This document shows, in pieces, positions 49,360 to 58,062 of a stretch of DNA of 64,000 nt. The notes below the pieces were generated by a model that saw only the letters and a list, made by a program, of their open reading frames with translations, searched no databases and was not told where the DNA came from. Within the stretch, counting starts at the first letter, position 1; every line of letters begins with the position of its first letter. Source of the DNA: Streptomyces typhae (GTDB lineage Bacteria; Actinomycetota; Actinomycetes; Streptomycetales; Streptomycetaceae); NCBI RefSeq assembly GCF_009755605.1, contig NZ_WPNZ01000012.1, positions 244,380-308,379 on the forward strand, given 5' to 3'. The translations under genes and the position numbers were made by a program.

Positions 49360-49985
49360 ACGGCCGGGACCGCCGCTGGGCCGAGCTGGCCCGCGAACTG
49401 GAGTTCAGCGAGCTGCCCGAACTGCGACAGCGGGCCGAGGGCTGGCGCGCCGGTCTCACCGGGCTCAGCACCCTGCTCGCGGTCCTCGTCGTCCTCAAGG
49501 GCCGCGACGACCTCGCGGGCCTTCCCACGGCCGCCCGGAACACGGCGATGGGGCTGATCGCCGGCGCGTTCGTGCTGCTCGTCATCGGATCCGTCCTCGC
49601 CACGCGGGCCGCGCACGGCTCGCCGAGGGACTCGGACAAGCAGATGCTCATCACCGGACACGCCCTCCGCCAGTGGACCGAGAAGGAGGTGAAGGGGGTC
49701 TCCCGCACCCTGCGCCGGGCCGCCCTGTGCTGTCTCCTGGGAGTCCTGCTCGCGGGCGGCGGGGTCGGGGTCGCCTGGAGCACCACCGAGAAGGCCAAGG
49801 ACCACCTGGTCCGCGTCGGCACGCCCACCGGTGAGCTGTGCGGAGAGCTGGTCCGCGCGGGCCGCGGCGGGTACGTGGTGAAGGTGGAGGAGGGCGGCGA
49901 GGGGGACGCGCCGCGACAGGTCACGCTGCCCGCGCGGGACGTCGACTCGGTCGCCCCTGTCGCCAGTTGCGACGCTCCGGGCTGA
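49356..49985 (+). CDS. Three-span membrane protein, third gene of the caspase-Hsp90 operon
   Basis: 209 residues from GTG 49356, which overlaps the preceding stop (GTGA). A cytoplasmic helical N-terminus with charged residues (RRWAELARELEFSELPELRQRAEGWRAG) leads to spans at about 31-48, 61-82 and 121-142, with a basic loop between spans 2 and 3 (HALRQWTEKEVKGVSRTLRRA). The outer C-terminal domain (about 143-209) is beta-like with two Cys (GELCGELV, VASCDAPG) that could pair. It could anchor the system at the membrane or act as the effector the protease releases; both are inference. The family is unrecognised. Confidence 0.8.
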   Translation: MNGRDRRWAELARELEFSELPELRQRAEGWRAGLTGLSTLLAVLVVLKGRDDLAGLPTAARNTAMGLIAGAFVLLVIGSVLATRAAHGSPRDSDKQMLITGHALRQWTEKEVKGVSRTLRRAALCCLLGVLLAGGGVGVAWSTTEKAKDHLVRVGTPTGELCGELVRAGRGGYVVKVEEGGEGDAPRQVTLPARDVDSVAPVASCDAPG

Positions 49986-50053
49986 CCTGCACGACAACCC
50001 CGGGCGGCAGCCCGACCCGTACCCGCACATATACCTGTACGCGTACGTCGGCA

Positions 50054-50069
50054 CCTGTACGCATACAGG
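50054..50069. promoter_or_regulatory. Palindrome upstream of the BASS transporter gene
   Basis: CCTGTA-CGCA-TACAGG, perfect 6-bp arms, lies inside a stretch (50020-50100) rich in TACG and CATAC words, including a second CCTGTACGCGTACG at about 50036-50049. It is about 80-95 bp before the likely transporter start and could be an operator. Confidence 0.45.
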
Positions 50070-50147
50070 CATACGCACGGGTGCGTGTACTGACCACGTA
50101 CCGAGACGGGCTTGCGTGCGCGGCACGTCGCGACGTTGCATCGCCGC

Positions 50148-51980
50148 GTGCAGACCGATCACCCCGCCCCCGACGCGCAGGCGCCCGGTGCCGCCGACCG
50201 CGCGGCCCGCCGCGCCGTCACCGTCTTCCCGCTGCTCGTCCTCGCCGCCGGCGGGCTCGGGCTTGCCGCTCCCACGGCCTTCGCGGGGTGGCGGGAGAGC
50301 GTGCCGTACCTGCTGGGCGTGGTCATGTTCTGCATGGGTCTGACGATGACGCCGCGGGACTTCAAGGGCGTCGCGCGGCGGCCCTGGGCCGTGGCGCTCG
50401 GCCTGGTGGCGCACTACGTGATCATGCCGGGCCTCGGCTGGCTCATCGCCCACGCGCTCGACCTGTCGCCGCAGTTGGCGGCGGGCGTGATCCTGGTCGG
50501 CTGCGCGCCGAGCGGCACCGCGTCGAACGTCGTCACGTATCTGGCGCGCGGCGACGTCGCCCTCTCGGTGTCCGTGGCCACCGTCTCCACGGTCCTCGCA
50601 CCGCTCGTGACCCCGCCCCTGACCCTGCTGCTCGCGGGCGAGTACCTGCCGGTGGACGCGGGTTCGATGGTGACGGACATCCTCAAGACGGTGCTGCTGC
50701 CGGTCGTCGCCGGGCTCGTGGTGCGGCTGTGCTTCGGGGCGTACGTGGACCGGGTGCTCGGCGCGCTGCCCTGGCTGTCGGCGGGGACCGTCTCCGTGAT
50801 CGTCGCGGTGGTCGTGGCGGGCAGCGCGGAGGCCATCAAGTCGGCGGCGGGCCTGGTGTTCGTCGCGGTCGTCCTGCACAACGGCCTCGGTCTCACGCTC
50901 GGCTACGGCGCGGGGAAGGCGGCCCGGCTCGGCCCGCCCGCGTCCCGTGCCATGGCCTTCGAGGTCGGCATGCAGAACTCGGGCCTCGCCGCGTCCCTCG
51001 CGACCGCCCACTTCAGCCCGCTCGCGGCGCTGCCCGCCGCCGTGTTCTCCGTGTGGCACAACGTGTCCGGGGCGGTGGTCGCCGCGTGGATGTCCCACCG
51101 GGCGCGGTCCGCTCGGCCGCCCGCCCAGGGCCTGGCGTCGAACTCCCTCCTGCCAGGTGACGACAGGCCCTGGTCGCGTCGTCCGGCGTCTCCCATGAGT
51201 GCGACGATGAGGCCTCGCACACGGGAGGGCGGCGGCATTGGCAGCACGTACAGCACTGCTCATCGGTGTCGGTGGTACTCCGGACGCCGCCCACCGGTTC
51301 GACTCGCTGGAGACGCCGGTCGCGGCCGATCTGCGGGCGTTCGGTGCCTCGTTGCGGGCCGCGGGGTACGAGGTGCGCACGGTGCCGGGGGCGTCCCGCG
51401 CCGAGATCATCACGACCGTGGACGAGGTGGCGCGGGGTGTTCCCGAGGACGGCACCCTGCTGATCCACTTCACCGGGCACGGCATCCGGGTCGGCGACAC
51501 CGACCACCTCGTCCCGGCCGACGCCCGCGCCCCGCACGGCGACGGCACCGAGTGGACCCAGCCGTACCTGGACACGCTCCTCCCCGCCGACATCAGCCCG
51601 TACCTCACCCACTGCCGTGCGGGCACCGTGCTGTGGCTGATCGACGCCTGCCGCGGCGAGCCGGCCGACGGGATGTTCGGCAGCAGTGTCCTCAAGGGGC
51701 CGCCGTCGGGCCGGTTCGCGCTGATGACGGCCTGCGCGGCCGGGCAGCGGTCGGGGTACTCGGCGAGCGGCAGCTTCTTCACCCTCGGTCTCGCGGAGGC
51801 CTTCCGGCCGCTGACGCAGGCGCGGACGGTGCAGGAGGTCTTCGAGACGGCACGGCAGCACACGGTGCGCGCCGCCCGTCTGCACGGCGCCGCGCAGCAG
51901 GAGCCCCAGGTCCGCTACGGCACGGAACGCGAGGCGCAGGCGCGCTCGGCGGTCGTCTGCGAGGGCCGCCGGCTCCTTGA
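50148..51980 (+). CDS. BASS-family (bile acid:sodium symporter/PanS-like) transporter that has lost its own stop codon
   Basis: The transporter proper runs from about GTG 50148 to about 51120 (roughly 325 residues), the normal family length. It shows about nine to ten spans, FCMGLTMTPRDFKGVARRPWA, VILVGCAPSGTASNVVTYLA (the conserved GxxPGGxxSN-like site) and AFEVGMQNSGLAASLA. It would co-transport an organic anion with sodium. At 51126 the frame enters a 47-bp inverted-repeat remnant and then stays open, Arg/Pro-rich and meaningless, to TGA 51978-51980, overlapping the next gene by 743 nt. The tail is plainly another frame of the caspase gene. TTG 50112 is an alternative start. The protein may be functional with a junk tail, or unstable. 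Confidence 0.75.
   Translation: MQTDHPAPDAQAPGAADRAARRAVTVFPLLVLAAGGLGLAAPTAFAGWRESVPYLLGVVMFCMGLTMTPRDFKGVARRPWAVALGLVAHYVIMPGLGWLIAHALDLSPQLAAGVILVGCAPSGTASNVVTYLARGDVALSVSVATVSTVLAPLVTPPLTLLLAGEYLPVDAGSMVTDILKTVLLPVVAGLVVRLCFGAYVDRVLGALPWLSAGTVSVIVAVVVAGSAEAIKSAAGLVFVAVVLHNGLGLTLGYGAGKAARLGPPASRAMAFEVGMQNSGLAASLATAHFSPLAALPAAVFSVWHNVSGAVVAAWMSHRARSARPPAQGLASNSLLPGDDRPWSRRPASPMSATMRPRTREGGGIGSTYSTAHRCRWYSGRRPPVRLAGDAGRGRSAGVRCLVAGRGVRGAHGAGGVPRRDHHDRGRGGAGCSRGRHPADPLHRARHPGRRHRPPRPGRRPRPARRRHRVDPAVPGHAPPRRHQPVPHPLPCGHRAVADRRLPRRAGRRDVRQQCPQGAAVGPVRADDGLRGRAAVGVLGERQLLHPRSRGGLPAADAGADGAGGLRDGTAAHGARRPSARRRAAGAPGPLRHGTRGAGALGGRLRGPPAP
51126..51172. mobile_element. 47-bp derivative of the 416-594 inverted-repeat element
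   Basis: Its left half (AGGGCCTGGCGTCGAACTCC then CTCCTGCCA) matches the left end of the 416-594 element with two substitutions over about 29 bp. The right end (GACGACAGGCCCTG) matches that element's right end. The interior of the full element is absent, so this is an internally deleted copy that can fold into a hairpin. It lies at the 3' end of the BASS gene and 65 bp before the start of the second giant gene. Confidence 0.75.
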
Positions 51981-54900
51981 GGCCTGGCGTGACGCGGTGT
52001 CCGGCACCGCGCTGTGGGAGCGCGTCGCCGAGGACGACGCGGAGAGCGTCCCCCGGCTGCGGGAGTGCCTCGGGGACCTCGTCGAGACGTGCGCGCAGGT
52101 CGTGCACCTCGCCCAGGAGCGGATGCCCGACCCGTGGACCGACGACGACTTCCTGGTCCGGGTCGTAAGGGACCGGCTGCCTCTCCTGCTCGGCAAGACG
52201 CAGACACTGTCGGCCCTGGAGGCCGCCGCCCTGATCGCCGCCCCGCTGCTGCACGAGGCCGCGTGGGCGCGGCGGCTCAGCCACGCGCGCGACATCAGGC
52301 CGTACACCGCCCGGCACCAGAAGGACGGCGACGCGTGGCGCCGCCACTACGAGCAGGTCGCCGAACACCACCCGCACATCAGGAAGAAGCTCACGGACTG
52401 CCTGCCGGGCGACCGCCCCGACGAAGCGCGCGGCATCGCCCTGTGGCTGGTCCACCGGTGGATCGCGGAGCGGTTCGTGACGGACGAGGCGGCGGTGCCG
52501 GAGGTGGAGTCTGCGGCGTTCGCGGAGGCGCTGTGCCCCGGCCCGCGCGCCCGTGAGCTGTCCGCCGCGCTGTCCCACCTCGCCGCGGGCATCGCGCTCG
52601 GCCCGCCCGCACCGGACCGTGCCCGGCGCCAGGATCTGGCCTTCCCCGTGCTCGGCGGCGCCCGGCAGGGCTTGCGGTCCGACGACCTTGCCGGGGTGCT
52701 GCACCTGGCCTGCCTGCTCGCCCTCGACGTCCGGGTGCTGCCCGAGGTGCTCGCCGAACACCTGGCCGTACGCGACGCGATCCTGCCGCAGGACGCCGTC
52801 AACGCCGTGCGCGACGCGGACTGGCAGGTGGCGGACGGTGGCCTCCACCTCGACGCGGCCTGCCCGCACCCCGCCCTGCACGCCACGTTCGCGGGCGTCG
52901 TGGAGCAGGCGGACGAACTCACCGGCACGCTGCGGGACACGGCCAGGGGACTCCCCGCGCCCCGGGCCGCGCTCCTCTCCGGGCTGCCCGCCCGCGTCAC
53001 CGACCGCGGCCTCCGCCCGGCCCAGGACCGCGGCCAGCGCGCGTACGACGTACCGCTGCTGCGTTTCCAGCTCGCCCAGACCGAGGTCCGCGACCTGCTC
53101 ATGGGCGAGCGCATCTACGACGGCGAACCGGACCTGGCGCTGCGGGAGCTGTACCAGAACGCGATGGACGCCTGCCGCCACCGCGCGATGCGCCACCGCT
53201 ACCTGGAGAGCAGGGGCGGACACCCCGCGCCCTGGTCCGGCCGGATCGTCCTCACCGAGGGCGAGGACGAGCGGGGCCGCTACGTCGAGTGCCGGGACAA
53301 CGGCGTCGGCATGGGGCTCGACCGGCTCAGGAACACCTTCACCAAGGCGGGCCGCCGCTTCGAGCAGTCCCGCGCCTTCCGCCAGGAACAGGCGACCTGG
53401 CACCGCCACGACCCGGCGTTGCGCCTCTACCCCAACAGCCGTTTCGGGATCGGGGTGTTCAGCTACTTCATGCTGGCCGAGGAGATGACGGTGGTGACCC
53501 GGCCCGTCGGCACGGACGGCATTCCGGCGCGGAAGGCCCTGCGTGTGGATATTCCGGGCAGCGCGAATCTGTTCCGTATCCAGGAGTACGACGACTCCTT
53601 CGCGGCCGAGGGCGACGGGCTGCTCGAAGGGGGCACGCGGGTGCGGCTGTATCTGCGGAACTCGGCGGCCGTGTCCGCGGTCTCGGCGGTGGAGACACTG
53701 GATCGCCTCGTCGTGGTGAGCGAGTTTGCGCTGAAGGTGCGCGACGCGGCAGGTCGGGGGCGGGAATGGGCGCCGGGGGTACTGCGCTACGAGCACGCGG
53801 ACGACGGACGACCGACGTGCGTAGAGGCCGTTCCGGGGGTGCTGTGGTGGGTGGCCGGGCCGGGCGCGATCCTGTGCGACGGCATCGGGACCGACCGTAA
53901 GCCCTTCGGCTACATACTGAACCTGACCGGCCCGCAAGCGGGCACGCTCAGCCTCAACCGCAAGAAGCTCCAGTCGTACGACAGGAGTTGGGAGAAGGAG
54001 CAGTGGGCGCGCGGCGCAGCGGCGCTCGCCGACTGGCAGAGCCTGGACATGGCGTGGCTGTGGCGCCTGGAGGCGCGCAACCTGGCCGCGGCGCGCACGG
54101 TGTGGGAGCAGTGGCGCGGGCGGGGTGTGCGGGTGCGCGACCAGGACTCGTGGGGCGGTGCGGCCCTCGACCTCGACACCACGGGGTGGTTCCACTGGGA
54201 CGACCAGGTCGAGCGGATGAGATCCCGACGCGGCGTCCATCAAGTCTGGCCCGAGGTCGCGGCGCCATGGCGGGCCGTGGTGCTCGGCGGCGCGCGCTCC
54301 GCTCAGCAGGCGCTGCCGGACTCGATTGCGGGGCACCCGGTGCCCGCACCGGGCTGGGCACGCGTCGCCGATGGTGGTCCGGCGGACCAGGACACCCGGG
54401 CCAGGGTCGACCGGGAGCCGCTCGACTGGCGGGTGGCCGTGGCCCTCGCGAAAGGCGCTGGCATGACGGTCCGTGAGGTGGTCAGGGCCGCGCGCGGCCT
54501 GCGGATCGTCCATCCGGTCCTGAAGCCTCCCTCAGTGCTGCGCCGTTCCGCCGCTGCGAGCGAGGACGGGGGCGACCTGGACTGGACACCCGACTGGACC
54601 GACGCGTGCATCGTCGAGGGGCTGCTCGCGCGGGACACACACCACGGTTGGCAGCGTGCGGGCGAGCTGAAGAACGAGAACAACTACGAGCACGTCCCGG
54701 ACGACCTCGGCGGCCTCGTCCGGGCCTCCCGGGCGACAGGGCAGCCGCTCGGCCGCCTCGCCGAGCGGTGCGCCAGGTTCGCGCCGTTCCTGTCCGCTCC
54801 GCCGCCGGTGGCGCCCGACCACCACGCGGACCACGTGTGCGACGAGACGGACCTCGCGCTGCTGTACCGGGAGGGGCCCCAGGGCTGGCGTCCCGTCCGG

Positions 54901-56295
54901 TGGCCGTGGGACGTCATCGAAGTCGCGGACAGGCAACAGCTCTCGCCGCTGGAGGTGTGCGAACGGGTCGCCCAGTTCGGGTGGCTCGGCTGGTCAACCC
55001 CGGATGCGGATGCCGTACGGCGGTGGACTGGTGTGCCGTGGGACATCTTCGTGGTGCTGCAAGCCTACTGCGTGCCAGGCCGGGACGGTCGGCTCACGCT
55101 GCCGTGGGCGGCCACGTTCGCGCTCGCTGCGGAGTGGGAGGTGCCGCTGCGCAAGGCGGAGAAAGCGCTCGCACGCTGGGCCGGGTACCTCGGCATCGCC
55201 CATACCCGGCACCATCGGGAGAAGTCGGCGGCGGGCCGGGTGATCCCGGTTGCGGAGACCGCGAACGTGCTCGGCGTCGCGCACACGGAGGGGCTCTCCC
55301 TCGAAGCCGGTCTGACGCTGCGCGACCTCGCGTTCGTCCGGCGGCACAAGGTGTCCTGGGACGACCTCGCCGCCGTGGTGGAGGATCTGCGGGAGGCCGG
55401 GGCGGACGTGCCCGCGGCCAGCGAGCTTCTTCGGGCCTGGGATGAGCTGCCGGTGCCGAGCCGGTACGCGTTCTCCGGCACCGACCCCACGTGGGATGCC
55501 GCCGACTACCCCGTCCTGCCGACGGCCGACGTCCTCTTCGCTTCGTGCGTCAACCTGAAGACGCCTCTGTCGTCCATGTGGAAGACGGCCCGCCGCGAGG
55601 CGAAGCGTGTGGGCTTGTCGGTGCCCGAGCTTCCTGCCGCGCTGGCCGGATTCCGCCCCGAGCCCGAGGAGGGCCGAGCACTGCTCGACTGGGGCGACGA
55701 CGAGCAGTACGACGAGTGGTTCGAGTCCCCGTGCTGGACCGCGCTGACCGCGGAGCGGCTCGTCACGTACGCCCGCAGCCGCCACTTCGGCGCCCGGTCG
55801 GCGTATCAACACCTCTCGCCCCTCCGGGAGCTGGGCGCGCAGATCCCCGAGCTGGCCCCGGCCGACATCGCGAACCTGCCCGCCGACGAGCCCGCCGCGC
55901 GGGATGTCGTCGCTCTCGGCGCGGACCACCGCGTCTCCGCGCCCGACGCCCCGCTCTGCCCCCTCGACCTGCTGAGCCTCGCCGGACGCCTGGGCGAACC
56001 GGTCGCCGCCACCTGGCGGCGCATCGTCCCGTATCTGCCCCTGGAGGCGGCGCCTCCGGACATCGACCCCGCCGCCGTCCCGGACGAACTGCCCCGCTGG
56101 CAGGACCTGATCGTGCTCTCGGTGCACGCCGACGGCGCCCTCCCGGCGCTGAGCGGGACCGTCACGCGGGAGCAGCTCCGGTTCGCCGCCGACGCCGTGG
56201 GCGAGAGCGAGGAGTGGGTCGCCGACCGTATCGGGCGCTACGCGGCGCTGTTCGGTCTGGAGCTGCCCGCCGCAACGCCGGCGGCTGGACCCTAG
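51238..56295 (+). CDS. Giant caspase-Hsp90 fusion protein, copy 2
   Basis: 1685 residues from TTG 51238, with GGGAGGG eight bases upstream; the first residues (AARTALLIGVGG) align with copy 1. The layout is the same: caspase-like protease with His81 in HFTGHGIR and Cys138 in LIDACRGE, a helical middle region with WRRHYEQVAEHH and LVHRWIAERF, an ATPase with ELYQNAMDACR (Asn641), CRDNGVGM (Asp687) and FGIGVFSYFM (736-745), and a C-terminal module array ending YAALFGLEL. All catalytic positions are kept, so both copies should be active. The C-terminal third differs most from copy 1. It lacks the two small partner genes. The stop codon overlaps the argR stop in one CTAG. Confidence 0.92.
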   Translation: MAARTALLIGVGGTPDAAHRFDSLETPVAADLRAFGASLRAAGYEVRTVPGASRAEIITTVDEVARGVPEDGTLLIHFTGHGIRVGDTDHLVPADARAPHGDGTEWTQPYLDTLLPADISPYLTHCRAGTVLWLIDACRGEPADGMFGSSVLKGPPSGRFALMTACAAGQRSGYSASGSFFTLGLAEAFRPLTQARTVQEVFETARQHTVRAARLHGAAQQEPQVRYGTEREAQARSAVVCEGRRLLEAWRDAVSGTALWERVAEDDAESVPRLRECLGDLVETCAQVVHLAQERMPDPWTDDDFLVRVVRDRLPLLLGKTQTLSALEAAALIAAPLLHEAAWARRLSHARDIRPYTARHQKDGDAWRRHYEQVAEHHPHIRKKLTDCLPGDRPDEARGIALWLVHRWIAERFVTDEAAVPEVESAAFAEALCPGPRARELSAALSHLAAGIALGPPAPDRARRQDLAFPVLGGARQGLRSDDLAGVLHLACLLALDVRVLPEVLAEHLAVRDAILPQDAVNAVRDADWQVADGGLHLDAACPHPALHATFAGVVEQADELTGTLRDTARGLPAPRAALLSGLPARVTDRGLRPAQDRGQRAYDVPLLRFQLAQTEVRDLLMGERIYDGEPDLALRELYQNAMDACRHRAMRHRYLESRGGHPAPWSGRIVLTEGEDERGRYVECRDNGVGMGLDRLRNTFTKAGRRFEQSRAFRQEQATWHRHDPALRLYPNSRFGIGVFSYFMLAEEMTVVTRPVGTDGIPARKALRVDIPGSANLFRIQEYDDSFAAEGDGLLEGGTRVRLYLRNSAAVSAVSAVETLDRLVVVSEFALKVRDAAGRGREWAPGVLRYEHADDGRPTCVEAVPGVLWWVAGPGAILCDGIGTDRKPFGYILNLTGPQAGTLSLNRKKLQSYDRSWEKEQWARGAAALADWQSLDMAWLWRLEARNLAAARTVWEQWRGRGVRVRDQDSWGGAALDLDTTGWFHWDDQVERMRSRRGVHQVWPEVAAPWRAVVLGGARSAQQALPDSIAGHPVPAPGWARVADGGPADQDTRARVDREPLDWRVAVALAKGAGMTVREVVRAARGLRIVHPVLKPPSVLRRSAAASEDGGDLDWTPDWTDACIVEGLLARDTHHGWQRAGELKNENNYEHVPDDLGGLVRASRATGQPLGRLAERCARFAPFLSAPPPVAPDHHADHVCDETDLALLYREGPQGWRPVRWPWDVIEVADRQQLSPLEVCERVAQFGWLGWSTPDADAVRRWTGVPWDIFVVLQAYCVPGRDGRLTLPWAATFALAAEWEVPLRKAEKALARWAGYLGIAHTRHHREKSAAGRVIPVAETANVLGVAHTEGLSLEAGLTLRDLAFVRRHKVSWDDLAAVVEDLREAGADVPAASELLRAWDELPVPSRYAFSGTDPTWDAADYPVLPTADVLFASCVNLKTPLSSMWKTARREAKRVGLSVPELPAALAGFRPEPEEGRALLDWGDDEQYDEWFESPCWTALTAERLVTYARSRHFGARSAYQHLSPLRELGAQIPELAPADIANLPADEPAARDVVALGADHRVSAPDAPLCPLDLLSLAGRLGEPVAATWRRIVPYLPLEAAPPDIDPAAVPDELPRWQDLIVLSVHADGALPALSGTVTREQLRFAADAVGESEEWVADRIGRYAALFGLELPAATPAAGP

Positions 56296-56837
56296 TGCTC
56301 GTTGGAGGCGAGGCGCAGCAGATGGTCGGCGAGTGCCTGGCCCCCGCTCGGCTCCCTGCTGATCAGCATCACCGTGTCGTCACCGGCGATCGTGCCGAGG
56401 ATGTCGTGCAGTTCGGCCTGGTCGATGGCGGAGGCGAGGAACTGCGCGGCGCCCGGCGGGGTGCGCAGGACGACCAGGTTGGCGGAGGCCTCCGCGGAGA
56501 TCAGGAGTTCCACGGAGAGGCGGCGCATCCGCTGCTCCTTGGCCGACTCGCCGAGCGGGGCGCGCGGGGTGCGGAAGCCGCCCTCGCTCGGCACGGCGTA
56601 GATGAGGTCGCCCTCGGTGTTGCGGATCTTGACGGCGTTGAGCTCGTCGAGGTCGCGGGAGAGGGTTGCCTGAGTGACCGTCAGACCGTCGTCGGCGAGC
56701 AGTTTCGCCAGCTGGCTCTGGGAGCGCACCGGCTGCCGGTTGAGGATGTCCACGATCCGGCGGTGCCGTGCGGTGCGGGTCTGGGGCACGGCGGGGCCCG
56801 CGTGCTCGGCCGGCCCGTTGTCCTGCGCGTGACTCAT
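56292..56837 (-). CDS. argR: Arginine repressor
   Basis: A 181-residue ArgR. The N-terminal winged HTH (about 22-90; RHRRIVDILNRQPVRSQSQL, TVTQATLSRDLDEL) is followed by the C-terminal hexamerisation and arginine-binding domain with a GTIAGDDTVMLISRE motif. It represses the arg genes when arginine is bound; likely targets in this window are the TGCAT-rich sites before argC and argG. ATG 56837 lies 7 nt after argD, so it is the last gene of the argC-J-B-D-R operon and is itself autoregulated through that promoter. Its stop shares CTAG with the converging giant gene. Confidence 0.97.
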   Translation of the reverse strand: MSHAQDNGPAEHAGPAVPQTRTARHRRIVDILNRQPVRSQSQLAKLLADDGLTVTQATLSRDLDELNAVKIRNTEGDLIYAVPSEGGFRTPRAPLGESAKEQRMRRLSVELLISAEASANLVVLRTPPGAAQFLASAIDQAELHDILGTIAGDDTVMLISREPSGGQALADHLLRLASNEH

Positions 56838-56844
56838 CGTCGTC

Positions 56845-58062
56845 TCATTCCCCGGATCGTCCTTCCCCGTCGGCCGCGTTGGCCGTGACGGCCTGGTCGA
56901 GGACGACGGGCAGGGCCCGGAGGAAGGCGTCCACCTCGGTGTCGCGCACGTTCAACGGCGGCATGAGCCGTACGACATCGGGGGCGGGCGCGTTGACCAG
57001 GAAGCCGGCGTCCTGAGCCGCCTGCTGCACCTGTGGTGCGAGTGGCTCGGTGAGCACGATACCCAGCAGCAGTCCCGCACCCCTGACATGGTCGACCAAC
57101 GCGTGCCCGGCTGACTCGATTCCGTCACGGAGCTTCTCGCTCGCGCGCTTGGTGTTCTCCAGGAGTCCCTCGGCGACGATCGTGTCGATGACGGCGAGCC
57201 CGGCGGCGCAGGCCACCGGGTTGCCGCCGAAGGTGGTGCCGTGCTGGCCGGGGGTGAGGAGTTCGGCCGCCGCGCCGAAGGCCACGGTCGCGCCGAGGGG
57301 CAGGCCGCCGCCGAGCCCCTTCGCGAGCGTGACGACGTCGGGGTCCACGCCCTCCTGTGCGAGGTGGGCGAACCAGTGGCCGGTGCGGCCCACCCCGGTC
57401 TGCACCTCGTCCAGGACGAGCAGGGTGCCGGTGGCGCGGGTGATCTCGCGGGCCGCCCGCAGATAACCGGAGGGCGGCACGACGACGCCGTTCTCGCCCT
57501 GGATCGGCTCGATGATCACGAAGGCGGTGTCCTCGGTGACCGCGGCGCGCAGGGCCTCCACGTCGCCGTACGGGACGTGCGTGACGTCGCCGGGCAGGGG
57601 CCGGAACGGCTCCTGCTTGCCGGGCTGGCCGGTGAGGGCGAGCGCGCCCATGGTGCGGCCGTGGAAACCGCCGTCGGTGGCGACCATATGTGTGCGCCCG
57701 GTGCGCCTGCCGATCTTGAAGGCGCCCTCGTTGGCCTCCGCGCCGGAGTTGCAGAAGTACACTCGTCCGTCGCGGCCGAAGAGGTCGATGAGGCGCTCGG
57801 CGAGGGCGACGGGCGGCTCGGCGACGAACAGGTTGGAGACATGGCCGAGCGCGCCGATCTGCCGGGTCACGGCCTCCACCACGGCGGGGTGGGCGTGGCC
57901 GAGTGCGTTCACCGCGATGCCGCCGACGAAGTCGGTGTACCGCGTGCCGTCCGCGTCCCACAGGGTGCTGCCCGCGCCGCGCACCAGCGGAATGCGGGGC
58001 GTGCCGTAGTTGTCCATCAGCGCGCCCTGCCAGCGCCGGGTCAGGTCGTGGTTGGTGGTCAT
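56845..58062 (-). CDS. argD: Acetylornithine aminotransferase
   Basis: A 405-residue class III PLP aminotransferase that converts N-acetylglutamate semialdehyde to N-acetylornithine. VYFCNSGAEANEGAFKIGRR, the PLP-binding LVLDEVQTGVGRTG (Asp218) and VTLAKGLGGGLPLGA (Lys248) are all present. ATG 58062 overlaps the argB stop by four bases (ATGA). The C-terminus has a short acidic tail (ADGEGRSGE) near the argR start. Confidence 0.97.
   Translation of the reverse strand: MTTNHDLTRRWQGALMDNYGTPRIPLVRGAGSTLWDADGTRYTDFVGGIAVNALGHAHPAVVEAVTRQIGALGHVSNLFVAEPPVALAERLIDLFGRDGRVYFCNSGAEANEGAFKIGRRTGRTHMVATDGGFHGRTMGALALTGQPGKQEPFRPLPGDVTHVPYGDVEALRAAVTEDTAFVIIEPIQGENGVVVPPSGYLRAAREITRATGTLLVLDEVQTGVGRTGHWFAHLAQEGVDPDVVTLAKGLGGGLPLGATVAFGAAAELLTPGQHGTTFGGNPVACAAGLAVIDTIVAEGLLENTKRASEKLRDGIESAGHALVDHVRGAGLLLGIVLTEPLAPQVQQAAQDAGFLVNAPAPDVVRLMPPLNVRDTEVDAFLRALPVVLDQAVTANAADGEGRSGE

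Noticed and set aside
49113..51863. Long minus-strand frame across the membrane and transporter genes
   Set aside because: Shadow frame; the plus-strand genes show coupled starts, membrane segments and family motifs.
43862..56295. Integrase, transposase or attachment site bounding the island
   Set aside because: None is present at either edge; the tRNAs of the window lie far away, so the island's entry mechanism cannot be read.
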